Below are positions 1-7,830 of a DNA stretch of 64,000 nucleotides, piece after piece. Source of the DNA: Chthonomonas sp. UBA2017 (GTDB taxonomy: Bacteria; Armatimonadota; Fimbriimonadia; Fimbriimonadales; Fimbriimonadaceae); assembly GCA_002335425.1 (NCBI GenBank), contig DDCB01000038.1, positions 62,001 through 126,000 of the forward strand. The letters run 5' to 3'. The position numbers and the translations under genes were made by a program. The notes beneath the pieces were generated by a model. The model was not told the DNA's origin. It searched no databases and was given only the letters and a program-made list of their open reading frames with translations. How positions within the stretch are numbered: the stretch's first letter is position 1; each line of letters opens with the position of its first letter.

Positions 1-263
1 ATTCCGAGCCGAAAAGTCACACCCGCGAGCGGGCATCCAGCACAAGCTCCTTGAAATCGGACTTTGACAACGTTTTGATCGGTGACTTCGACGAGAACGA
101 TCTCGCCGCCATGACTTCGGGCGTAATCTTGGACCTCGGCAAGAGCGGCGATAATGGCTTCAAAGAGCGGCCCGGAGCCACGCGGCGGAGGCGGGGTTCG
201 GCTCCAGAGTCGCCGAAGAAAGCCGTTCATCGCCTGCTGATCCGGCGCGGGCGCAATCCACAC
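1..263 (-). CDS. NifU C-terminal-domain protein (partial, 3' end cut by window)
   Basis: Read on the minus strand from a GTG at 263 the frame stays open to the window edge (87 codons). The last part reads GGEIVLVEVTDQNVVKVRF and then GACAGCPLAG, which is the CxxC-bearing core of the NifU C-terminal domain, a scaffold that carries or transfers Fe-S clusters. The two cysteines are at about residues 74 and 77. The GTG start is chosen because GAGGGAG lies seven bases upstream; an in-frame ATG at 230 has a poorer site. The C-terminus lies outside the window, so whether it is a stand-alone Nfu protein is unknown. It follows rpmA in the same direction, separated by a hairpin. Confidence 0.7.
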   Translation of the reverse strand, partial: MWIAPAPDQQAMNGFLRRLWSRTPPPPRGSGPLFEAIIAALAEVQDYARSHGGEIVLVEVTDQNVVKVRFQGACAGCPLAGVTFRLG

Positions 264-269
264 GCAAAA

Positions 270-304
270 ACTCCCTCAGCTCGGCGGTCCGTGACTGAGG
301 GAGT
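270..304 (-). terminator. Hairpin with T-run after rpmA, overlapping the next gene's ribosome binding site
   Basis: A perfect 10 bp inverted repeat, ACTCCCTCAG at 270-279 and CTGAGGGAGT at 295-304, is followed on the minus strand by a short T run. It sits 20 bases after the L27 stop and has the form of an intrinsic terminator. Its 3' arm contains the GAGGGAG that precedes the GTG of the NifU-domain gene, so read-through transcripts would hide that site. Confidence 0.7.
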
Positions 305-323
305 CTGGTGCGACAATGCCGCT

Positions 324-584
324 TTAGTGGGCTTCGTGGGGATAGACGCTGACTCGTCTCTTCCCTTCGGGACCTTCGAATTTGACTTGTCCATCGACCA
401 AGGCGAACAGCGTATGATCGCGGCCCATCCCGATGTTCACCCCGGGGTGAAACTGGGTGCCGCGTTGTCGGACGATGATATTGCCTGCCCGGACGACTTC
501 GCCACCATATCGCTTGACGCCTAATCGCTTGGCGTTGGAATCTCGACCGTTTCGCGAGGAGCCTTGACCTTTTTTATGTGCCAT
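324..584 (-). CDS. rpmA: 50S ribosomal protein L27
   Basis: An 86-residue protein beginning [20 protein letters not shown], the typical bL27 start; its flexible N-terminal tail reaches toward the peptidyl-transferase centre. GQVKFEGP and RRVSVYP near the C-terminus are also family-typical, and the length is normal. There is no Firmicutes-type cleavable N-terminal extension. It lies three bases after the L21 stop on the same strand, the usual rplU-rpmA pair, and is followed by a hairpin terminator. Confidence 0.97.
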   Translation of the reverse strand: MAHKKGQGSSRNGRDSNAKRLGVKRYGGEVVRAGNIIVRQRGTQFHPGVNIGMGRDHTLFALVDGQVKFEGPEGKRRVSVYPHEAH

Positions 585-587
585 GAA

Positions 588-905
588 TTACTTCCCTGCC
601 ACCACTTCCAGCACGCGCAGGTGGGTTTCCGGTTGTCGGTGGCCCCATCGCTTGCGGATGTTCTTTTTGGCTTTGTAGTTGAATGCGTTGATCTTGGGGC
701 CTTTGCCTTGGCGCACGATTTCGGCGCGAACCTTGGCCCCTTTGACGAACGGGGAACCGAGCTTGACGCTGCCGTCCTGGTTGACCATGACGACCTCATC
801 GAGCTCGATCTTCGTGCCGGGTTCGCCGTCGATTTTTTCGACGATCAAGAGCTCGTCGACTTGGGCGCGGTATTGCTTGCCGCCAGTTTTCACAATTGCG
901 TACAT
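588..905 (-). CDS. rplU: 50S ribosomal protein L21
   Basis: A 105-residue protein starting MYAIVKTGGKQYRAQVDELL, the standard bL21 start, with the conserved KKNIRKRWGHRQPETHLRV segment near the C-terminus. It binds 23S rRNA in the large subunit. Length is normal. It is first in an rplU-rpmA operon with a strong promoter about 55 bases upstream and a small leader hairpin in between, which may take part in autogenous control. Confidence 0.97.
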   Translation of the reverse strand: MYAIVKTGGKQYRAQVDELLIVEKIDGEPGTKIELDEVVMVNQDGSVKLGSPFVKGAKVRAEIVRQGKGPKINAFNYKAKKNIRKRWGHRQPETHLRVLEVVAGK

Positions 906-927
906 GGTTGGTCCGTTCCGAAAAGAG

Positions 928-953
928 TGCGGCTCGACAGAGTTCGTGCCGCA
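928..953 (-). promoter_or_regulatory. Leader hairpin of rplU-rpmA
   Basis: TGCGGC at 928-933 and GCCGCA at 948-953 form a 6 bp stem in the 5' untranslated region, followed on the minus strand by CTCTTTTC. Ribosomal leader hairpins often bind the encoded protein; here that role is only a guess. Confidence 0.35.
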
Positions 954-960
954 AGACGGA

Positions 961-990
961 ATTATGGCACGGCGAGCAGGCCCGAGTCAA
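961..990 (-). promoter_or_regulatory. Sigma-70-type promoter of rplU-rpmA
   Basis: Minus strand TTGACT at 990-985, an 18-base spacer and CATAAT at 966-961: five of six matches to each consensus hexamer. It lies about 55 bases before the L21 start, in the gap to the preceding lipoprotein gene. Confidence 0.75.
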
Positions 991-996
991 GCCACC

Positions 997-1437
997 TTAG
1001 GGCTGAGGGCCGCGAAGTCCGTTTAAGATCTCTTGAAGCTGGGCTTTTTCTTGTCCGACCGCTTGATCGATGGCCTGGCGAATCTCTTGCTCGGCCCAGG
1101 CGCGAGCTTGTTGATCGGCTTGCCCAGCGGCGGCGGCCACCCGGGCGGCGGCGAGTCGGCCCATCTGCTGGCCATCGGCCAGTGTTTGCTCGACCCAAGC
1201 TTTCGCTTGGTCGTCGAGCTTGCTTTCGCGTTGGATCTTTTGGATGTACTGATTCGCCTCGCTGTTCCACTGGGCCAAGGTCTTTTGGGCCTTTTGCTGA
1301 AGGTCTTGGCTCGCTTTTTCGACCTGACTTTGGGCTTGATTCAGTTCTTGGCTCACGGTTTCGGGCGAATGACCACACCCTGTGAGGCCCGCGGTCAGAA
1401 GACCGAGTCCGGCGACGATGGCAAAACGGCGATTCAT
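997..1437 (-). CDS. Small lipoprotein, helical
   Basis: A 146-residue protein with an N-terminal signal ending in a lipobox (LTGC, Cys21), so it should be lipid-anchored after export. The rest is rich in Gln, Ala, Lys and Glu with hydrophobic spacing typical of an amphipathic helix or coiled coil, and has no recognisable enzyme motif. It starts 10 bases after the metallo-beta-lactamase gene ends and may be co-transcribed with it. Function unknown. Confidence 0.7.
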   Translation of the reverse strand: MNRRFAIVAGLGLLTAGLTGCGHSPETVSQELNQAQSQVEKASQDLQQKAQKTLAQWNSEANQYIQKIQRESKLDDQAKAWVEQTLADGQQMGRLAAARVAAAAGQADQQARAWAEQEIRQAIDQAVGQEKAQLQEILNGLRGPQP

Positions 1438-1446
1438 CCTCTTTCT

Positions 1447-2283
1447 TTACGATGGCTCAGGGCTGGGCGTTGAGCCGTCGATTTCGAAGGTCAGTCCGTC
1501 GTAGCCCACATCGATTCCATGGGGTGCGAAAAAGTCGACCAGCTGGTCGTGGTTCAGCCCGCCCGCGGCGGCGTGATGGGTGGTGAAGATGGGAGCGGAT
1601 GCCCGCAAAATCCCGTGTTGCCGCAAACGCCCGACGACCTCAACGGTCTCACGGGCGTCGAGATGGCCGTAATAGGGCGTCTTGTGGATCCCGTCGGTCG
1701 ACTCAATGATGAGCCCATCGACTTTGAAATCTTGGAGGAACTCCCAAGTTCGGTCTTCCCAGACTCCGGTGTCGGTCGCGTAGAGCAAGGTGGTCGGACC
1801 TTCTTGGATCAAGAAGTTGTGGGCATCTTGCTCCAGCATGTGGTGAGCCTTGATCGGAGTGACGGTGTATTGCTGATGGTGGATCGGCTCGAAGCTCTTT
1901 GACAGGACCATTTCGAACGGCCAGTCGGGATAGTCAGCGGCGATCGCGCTCAGGGCGACCTCGTTGCCATAGATCGTGAACGGGGCAAAAGGCTCGTCGA
2001 CAAAAGGGATCAGGGCGTATTGGAGCTCGCGGTAGGCGAAGTGATCGTCGTGGGTATGGGTGAAGAAGACTCCGGTCCAATCGGTCGCGCGGTACCCAGA
2101 CCGAACCAGTTGATGGTGGCATTCTGGGGCGACGTCAATCTGAAGTTCGCCGTTGATGAGGGCAGAGGCGCGACTTCGAATGTTTTTGCCGCCATGCTGC
2201 CGCGCATGTTCAGAGACTTCCGAATGGGAGAAGAATCCCGGAATTCCGTCTGACGCCCCGGTCCCCAGCAAGGTGATCTTCAT
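1447..2283 (-). CDS. MBL-fold metallohydrolase, PhnP-like phosphodiesterase
   Basis: A 278-residue metallo-beta-lactamase-fold protein. It starts MKITLLGTGASDGIPGF, as in PhnP and related cyclic phosphodiesterases, and carries the metal motif THTHDDHF (HxHxDH) near residue 94. Further ligand candidates are ATDTGVW and the late TTHHAA. The PhnP group hydrolyses cyclic phosphodiesters such as phosphoribosyl cyclic phosphate, but no phn genes lie nearby, so the substrate is open. It lies between the DUF1015 gene and the lipoprotein gene on the same strand. Confidence 0.8.
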   Translation of the reverse strand: MKITLLGTGASDGIPGFFSHSEVSEHARQHGGKNIRSRASALINGELQIDVAPECHHQLVRSGYRATDWTGVFFTHTHDDHFAYRELQYALIPFVDEPFAPFTIYGNEVALSAIAADYPDWPFEMVLSKSFEPIHHQQYTVTPIKAHHMLEQDAHNFLIQEGPTTLLYATDTGVWEDRTWEFLQDFKVDGLIIESTDGIHKTPYYGHLDARETVEVVGRLRQHGILRASAPIFTTHHAAAGGLNHDQLVDFFAPHGIDVGYDGLTFEIDGSTPSPEPS

Positions 2284-2295
2284 GAATGTGCTCAG

Positions 2296-3576
2296 TTAAG
2301 CATAGTCGTTCAGCGACCAGACCACAAGGCCACTCATGATCTTCGGATAGTAGTAAGTGCTCTTTTGCGGCATTTTTTCTCCGCCCACGGCGATCCACCG
2401 CATGTCATCGACGGTGGGTGGGTTCATGAGAAAGCTCGCCGGGGCCCCGTTTTCCACTGCATCGAGCGCCTCTTGGTCCAGCCGGGTGTACCCAAAAAAG
2501 TCGTGACCCGTGAGACCCAGGAGCTTTTCGAAGATGAAGCGATGCAAGATGCTGACATCGAGTTCCTTGAGTCGCTCACTCCCTTCGCCGTCGATTTGCC
2601 GGGCGATGCTTGCAGCTTCGGTGACCTGAGCCACGAATCCATCTCCGCCCGGAAGGGCCACGCCAAAGACCCGGGCTCCCGCTGCGGACCGGGACTTAAG
2701 AAGTTGCGGAATTTCGCGATTCGGACAGTCCGAGACCTCGAAATGCTCAGCCATCTTGGCTTTGAGCTCAGAGCCCGAAAGGGGCATCGTCTTGAGAATT
2801 CGGTGTGTGGGCAAGAGGGAAAGGCCGGGATCGCTGATGCTGGTCAGGGCCATCATCATGTAGTCTTCGGCGACGTCGCCTTCTCGGGGGCCTTGCATCT
2901 CGCGAAATGCCAGCGCAGTCTCGTAGCGGTGATGGCCGTCGGCGATCCAGACCTTTTTCGGCAGCAGGGCTCCGGCGATTTGGCAGTTGACTTCTGGATC
3001 GGAGATTCTTTCCACTTGGTGCCGAACCCCGTCGGGATCGGTCACGTCGAGGACAGCTTCGGCAGGCGCGGATTGAATCAAGTGAAAGGCGGCTTGATCG
3101 TCGTCTTCGAAGAGGCCGTAGATGCACTCAAGGTGAGCTCGGGTCGCCTCCAGGACTCGGAGTCGATCTTCCTTGTGCTTCGGAAAGGTCTGCTCGTGCG
3201 GCAAGACAACCCCTTTCTCATAGGGCTCGACTTTGATCGTCGTAATGAGGGCCATTCGAGAAAAGGTCTCGCCTGAACCTGGCATCGCAAAGGTCTGGGT
3301 GTAGCGATAGTAGCTCGGCTCTTCGTCCCGAGCCAGGATGCCCTCCCGACGCCAAGCTTCGAGTCGGCTGGCGCTACGGGCGTACTTGACGAACTTACTC
3401 CGATCGTCGGGCATCTGCTCCGGCAGAGTTAGAAAGACGACGTTGTGCGGGCTTTGGGCGGCCAAGGCTTCCCTTTGCTCGGGTGAGATCACGTCGTACG
3501 GAGGGGCCACAAGCTGGTGCGGGTCGCCTGCGGCCGCAGAGTATCGCAGCCCGCGAAAGGGTCGGATGGTCGCCAT
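2296..3576 (-). CDS. DUF1015 family protein
   Basis: A 426-residue protein starting MATIRPFRGLRY, the standard opening of DUF1015 proteins, with the family's APPYDVIS and IADGHHRYETAL segments. The ATG at 3576 fits the family start better than one six codons upstream. Some archaeal relatives are ADP-dependent serine kinases; the bacterial role is not established. It is divergent from the farnesyl diphosphate synthase gene with 42 bases between starts, so the promoters must overlap. The MBL hydrolase gene follows by 12 bases. Confidence 0.85.
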   Translation of the reverse strand: MATIRPFRGLRYSAAAGDPHQLVAPPYDVISPEQREALAAQSPHNVVFLTLPEQMPDDRSKFVKYARSASRLEAWRREGILARDEEPSYYRYTQTFAMPGSGETFSRMALITTIKVEPYEKGVVLPHEQTFPKHKEDRLRVLEATRAHLECIYGLFEDDDQAAFHLIQSAPAEAVLDVTDPDGVRHQVERISDPEVNCQIAGALLPKKVWIADGHHRYETALAFREMQGPREGDVAEDYMMMALTSISDPGLSLLPTHRILKTMPLSGSELKAKMAEHFEVSDCPNREIPQLLKSRSAAGARVFGVALPGGDGFVAQVTEAASIARQIDGEGSERLKELDVSILHRFIFEKLLGLTGHDFFGYTRLDQEALDAVENGAPASFLMNPPTVDDMRWIAVGGEKMPQKSTYYYPKIMSGLVVWSLNDYA

Positions 3577-3618
3577 CAGCACGGAGTTTACCAACCGAAG
3601 GGCGGGTACGATTCGAGG

Positions 3619-4479
3619 ATGCTCGCCGAACCGAGACTGAAGACCTATCAGCAGCAGATCGACGCTCGGCTGGACGCGCTCTTGCCTTCGGATTCAGAGC
3701 CGCCACGCGAGCTAGCCCGGGCCATGCGATATGCCTGCCTGGGCCCAGGGAAGCGGATTCGCCCCATTCTGACTCTGGCCACCGCCCAGGCGACACGAGA
3801 GCAAGAGGCCTCCTTGGCACTCGATTGGGGATGTGCAGTTGAGATGGTCCACTGCTTTTCGCTCATCCACGACGATCTGCCGGCGCTTGACAACGACGAT
3901 TTGCGGCGAGGGCGACCGACGACCCACAAAGTCTTTGGCGAGGCGCTGGCGATTCTCGCGGGCGATGCGCTCTTTGCGTTGGCGTTTGAGGTGCTTTCGA
4001 CGTCGGGCGAGGCCTGTGGAATTTTGGCCCGAGCTTGCGGCGCTCGAGGGCTTGTGGCGGGCGAGGTCGAAGATCTGGAGGCGGAGGGAAAAGACTGGGG
4101 AGCGGACGAACTCGTCCGGATACATCATCGAAAAACAGCGACACTTTTGGGAGCGGCTTGTGAGTTAGGGGCCCTATCCTCGGCGGCTTCTTTGACCCTT
4201 CGGTCAGCGGTTCGAGAATACGGCCAGGCTCTTGGCATGGCGTTTCAAATTACCGACGATCTCTTAAACGAAACCGCAAATTCTGAACAGTTGGGGAAAG
4301 CTGCTGGCTCCGATCGAGATCGAAAGAAATTGACTTTCCCTTCGGTTTTTGGGATTGATGAATCTCGAAAACTTGCTGAAGAATGGCGAGATCGCGCGCT
4401 CAGTCATCTTGCCCCTCTCACGGGGGACGTTCAACTCCTACGCGATCTCGCACTCTTTACAACGAGCCGCTCGGCTTAG
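3619..4479 (+). CDS. ispA: Farnesyl/geranylgeranyl diphosphate synthase
   Basis: A trans-prenyltransferase of 286 residues that condenses isopentenyl diphosphate onto allylic diphosphates. It shows the GKRIRP substrate motif, the first aspartate-rich motif (HDDLPALDND, about residues 84-93), QITDDLL as the second, and the closing GSDRDRKKLTFPS typical of IspA. The ATG at 3619 is preceded directly by GAGG; an in-frame start further upstream would run into the DUF1015 gene. Its stop overlaps the stop of the convergent beta-propeller gene by four bases. Product chain length cannot be fixed by eye. Confidence 0.88.
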   Translation: MLAEPRLKTYQQQIDARLDALLPSDSEPPRELARAMRYACLGPGKRIRPILTLATAQATREQEASLALDWGCAVEMVHCFSLIHDDLPALDNDDLRRGRPTTHKVFGEALAILAGDALFALAFEVLSTSGEACGILARACGARGLVAGEVEDLEAEGKDWGADELVRIHHRKTATLLGAACELGALSSAASLTLRSAVREYGQALGMAFQITDDLLNETANSEQLGKAAGSDRDRKKLTFPSVFGIDESRKLAEEWRDRALSHLAPLTGDVQLLRDLALFTTSRSA

Positions 4480-5642
4480 TTCTTCCAATCGACAACAAAG
4501 ACGTTCGTTTCGCCCCGCACTTTTCCATTGCGATTCGAGGCCCAAACGAGCTTCTTCCCGTCCTTAGAAAACATAGGAAAGCCATCAAACTCGGGAGTGA
4601 AGGTGATCTGCTTCAGGCCGGTCCCATCGACATTGACGAGCCAAAGGTCAAAGTCGCGCCGATTAGGATCGCCCGCGTTCGAACTGAAGATGATTTGGCG
4701 TCCATTCGGGTGTAAAAAGGGCGCGAAGGAGGCGGCACCGAGTCGAGTCACTTGCCGTTTTTGCGTGCCGTCTGCATTCATGATCCAGATTTCGAGCTTG
4801 CCAGGACGCACCAAATCTTGCTTCAGTAACGCCTTGTAATCCTCTGCCTCTTGTCGATTGTCGATCGTGTCGCGTCGATAGACAATCTTTTTGCCATCCC
4901 AACTGACAAACGGACCTCCATCATAGCCATATTCGTCCGTGAGCTTCTTGAGGTTCGAGCCGTCCAGATCAGCGCGATAGATTTCCAGATCGCCATCAAA
5001 GTCTCCGGTAAACGTCATGAATTTTCCATCCGGGGAGATGGTTGTTTCGGCGATATATCCTCGCCGCCGAAGAACCGGTTCAGCGGTCGTTCGATCTCGG
5101 CGATTCCCCGCTGCTCGAAGATCATCGGTTCGAGTGCGATAAAGGGCAAAGTTTGGGTTCACCATCCAGACATAACCTTTGCTCATGTCGATGGGTGGCT
5201 GGGGGCCTTCGACGCGGCTATGGGTTGAACTAAAGTAAATCCATTCACCATCTGGTGAAAAATAGCTGCAAGTGCATCGTCCGAGGCCCGTGCTGACAAG
5301 GGTCTTGTTCGAGCCGTCCGCATTCATGACGAAGATTTGCTCGTCTGGGAAGCCTGGCAAGCGAGCCTGATAGACAAGCCGCGTTCCTTCGACGTTCCAA
5401 TACGCTTCGGCGTTTTGGCCGCCAAAGGTCAGTTGGCGAGCGTTGCTCAGCCGAGTTTCCCTCGGGTCGAGCGGGGCGGCGGCCGAATCTGGGGCCGGAT
5501 CCGCGTTTTGATCGGCGATCAGTCCTTCTCGATGATCGTAGGCTGGCAAGAAGGCCCCACAACCGCAAGAGGGTGTGTGCTGATGAGCATCGCCGGAGTG
5601 GAGGTGGGAACTAAGAACCGCTGAGAGTGCGAGCGTCCACAT
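4476..5642 (-). CDS. TolB-like beta-propeller (PD40) protein
   Basis: A 388-residue protein built from repeated PD40/TolB blades, seen as recurrent phrases such as IFVMNADGSNK, YFSPDGEWIYFSST, IYRADLDGSNLKKLT, IWIMNADGTQK and VNVDGTGLKQIT. Proteins of this type fold into a beta-propeller and usually bind partners in the periplasm. A short hydrophobic N-terminus suggests export. Residues 15-29 form an unusual His/Cys cluster (HLHSGDAHQHTPSCGCG) that could bind metal. It follows dinG by 80 bases on the same strand. Confidence 0.72.
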   Translation of the reverse strand: MWTLALSAVLSSHLHSGDAHQHTPSCGCGAFLPAYDHREGLIADQNADPAPDSAAAPLDPRETRLSNARQLTFGGQNAEAYWNVEGTRLVYQARLPGFPDEQIFVMNADGSNKTLVSTGLGRCTCSYFSPDGEWIYFSSTHSRVEGPQPPIDMSKGYVWMVNPNFALYRTRTDDLRAAGNRRDRTTAEPVLRRRGYIAETTISPDGKFMTFTGDFDGDLEIYRADLDGSNLKKLTDEYGYDGGPFVSWDGKKIVYRRDTIDNRQEAEDYKALLKQDLVRPGKLEIWIMNADGTQKRQVTRLGAASFAPFLHPNGRQIIFSSNAGDPNRRDFDLWLVNVDGTGLKQITFTPEFDGFPMFSKDGKKLVWASNRNGKVRGETNVFVVDWKN

Positions 5643-5722
5643 AGATTTTTAGTTTGCGCGGATCGACGGGCCCCGCGCGATTGATCCATGACGAAGAATT
5701 GACCAATTTGGCTAATTTGAAG

Positions 5723-7822
5723 TCAGGCCATGATCGATTCTGAGGATGGGTCTTCGGGTTCGGAACCCAGCCCGACCCAGCCGAGAGCGTCGTGGACATC
5801 CCGAAACGTCCGCATGCCCGGCGGCAGATTGTCAAGGATCTCCTCGCCGTACCGCTTCGTCAACAAGCGCGAATCGAGGAGGGCGACCACCCCCTTGTCG
5901 GTCGTGTTTCGGATCAGGCGACCGACCCCTTGCCGAATCATCATTTTGGCGGCGGGAAGTGTCGATTCTTGGAAGGGGTCCAGCCCTTGCGACCGGAAGT
6001 AAGCATGGCGGGCGATCTGCACCGGATCGACCGGAACTTCGAACGGAACTCGGACGAGAACCACCACGCTGAGGGTCTCGCCAGGAGCATCAAAGCCGGT
6101 CCAAAATGACCGAACGGCAAAGAGCGAGGACCGAATTTCTTCCCGAAACCGATCCCCCAGTCCCGCGGCTGCGCCCGATTGGACCAGGACGGGCAGATCG
6201 TCGGGAACTTGCAAGCGCTCATAGACGGCGTTCATCTCGCGGCGAGAATGAAAAAGCACGAGGCTCCGCCCGCCCGCCGCAATCAGAATCGAGCTGATCT
6301 GTTGGGCGAGAGCCGAGAAATAGAGGTCCTCCGTCCCTTGTTTGCGGGCTTCGGTGGGGTCGGGAATCGCCCCCGCCGGCGGAAGATAGACCGCAGCTTG
6401 ATGGGCAAAATCGAAGGGCGTCGGAAGCATCTCGGTGAACTGCGGATCGAAACCAGCGCCTCGGCAAAAATAGTCGAACTGGCCATCAACCGCCAGGGTC
6501 GCCGACAGAGCGACGGCGGGGACCACATCGAACACCAATTCGCGCAACAACTCGTGATAAACGATCGGCTCAGAACGGAGGGTCGGCTCGGGAAAGCTCC
6601 GAAACGACGTGACCGACACCCCTTGGGGCGCGGTCATCGACCGGCACTGAACGACAAACTCCTTCAGGTACGGCACATAATTTCGGACCAGTTCTCGAGT
6701 TTCTCGGAGCCGCTCAGGGCGAAGCGTCTCTTGGCCCGCCCAACTTTGCAACAAGTCTTCGCTGCGCTTGAGCAGACTTTGGAGGGCATCGGCCGCTTGG
6801 TCGGCCACGGCAAAGGCGTCCTCGCGGAGCTCTTCGCCCCAATAGGACCGGACCGCCGGCGCTTCTTGGAGGTCGGCTGGCGAAACCGACAAGATGCCGG
6901 GTTGGTCTCGCTTTCTGCGCAAATCGGCAATTCGGGATTGGACTTGCTCCATCTCCGCCTGGAAGCGGCGCTCCTCTCGGTGCCAATCGGGATAGTCCGG
7001 AGTGCGAACTGCCAGCAGGTCGATGGCCTGGCTCATCCTTCCTGCGATGCCGCGCACCGAGGCAACTTTCGCCTCGCTCAGCTCGAATTCGAAGCTCGAC
7101 GCAGCTGCGCTCAGAAGGTCATGAGCTTCATCGAGAAGTAGCATCTCGACCTTGCCCAGGAGCCCCTTTTCGCCCTCGGTCGTCGAACGCATCAGCGCGT
7201 CTTGCAGCACCACCGCATGATTCGTAATGACCAGCGAGGCCTTTTCCGCTCGGCGACGAGCTGAGTAGTAGAAGCAATCCTCATAGAGCGGACAAAGGCG
7301 GCCTGCGCAAACGGCGGGAACGGAGATTGACGACCAGAGCTGATGAACCCCGCGAGCCCGGCTCCCGACGACTTGACGCAACTCGCGCTCGATTCCTAGC
7401 TTCGCTTCGGCCGAGAACGTGCGCAAGGCGGTGGCGGCTTTGGGGCTCGGCTTGGCCTCTTCGAGCTCGATTTTGCAGGCATAGCGACTCTTGCCCATGA
7501 GGAGCTCCACCTCGGGCCAGGGCGCCTCGAACAGACTGAGGGCCAAGGGAAGATCTTTATAGAAATACTGCTCGGCCAAGACGTTGGTGTAGGTGGCGAT
7601 GACGATTCGCTTGCCCTCGAGGGCGTAAGCGAGCGCGGGAATCAGACAAGCGAGCGACTTTCCCAGCCCGGTGGGGGCCTCAAAAGCACCTTTCGATCCC
7701 GACTCAATACAATCGCCGATCAAGTCGGCGACTTGCCGTTGATCTGCGCGATGACTGTACCCTGGCCGCCGGGCAAGCTCCTCAAAAGCCCTTTCGACTC
7801 TCGCACGAGCGGCCTCACTCAT
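5723..7822 (-). CDS. dinG: DinG-family ATP-dependent helicase
   Basis: A 699-residue superfamily 2 helicase of the XPD/DinG type. Walker A is APTGLGKS (about 49-56), the DEAH box is at 231-234, and four cysteines at about 116, 172, 177 and 183 are placed as the 4Fe-4S cluster of the family. Motifs IV-VI are visible as SLVLFHSRREM, SFWTGFDAPGE and QGVGRLIRN. DinG unwinds DNA, R-loops and forks in a 5'-3' direction. It begins 8 bases after the RND pump gene and so is probably the last efflux-operon gene or shares its transcript. Confidence 0.88.
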   Translation of the reverse strand: MSEAARARVERAFEELARRPGYSHRADQRQVADLIGDCIESGSKGAFEAPTGLGKSLACLIPALAYALEGKRIVIATYTNVLAEQYFYKDLPLALSLFEAPWPEVELLMGKSRYACKIELEEAKPSPKAATALRTFSAEAKLGIERELRQVVGSRARGVHQLWSSISVPAVCAGRLCPLYEDCFYYSARRRAEKASLVITNHAVVLQDALMRSTTEGEKGLLGKVEMLLLDEAHDLLSAAASSFEFELSEAKVASVRGIAGRMSQAIDLLAVRTPDYPDWHREERRFQAEMEQVQSRIADLRRKRDQPGILSVSPADLQEAPAVRSYWGEELREDAFAVADQAADALQSLLKRSEDLLQSWAGQETLRPERLRETRELVRNYVPYLKEFVVQCRSMTAPQGVSVTSFRSFPEPTLRSEPIVYHELLRELVFDVVPAVALSATLAVDGQFDYFCRGAGFDPQFTEMLPTPFDFAHQAAVYLPPAGAIPDPTEARKQGTEDLYFSALAQQISSILIAAGGRSLVLFHSRREMNAVYERLQVPDDLPVLVQSGAAAGLGDRFREEIRSSLFAVRSFWTGFDAPGETLSVVVLVRVPFEVPVDPVQIARHAYFRSQGLDPFQESTLPAAKMMIRQGVGRLIRNTTDKGVVALLDSRLLTKRYGEEILDNLPPGMRTFRDVHDALGWVGLGSEPEDPSSESIMA

Positions 7823-7830
7823 CGGCGATC

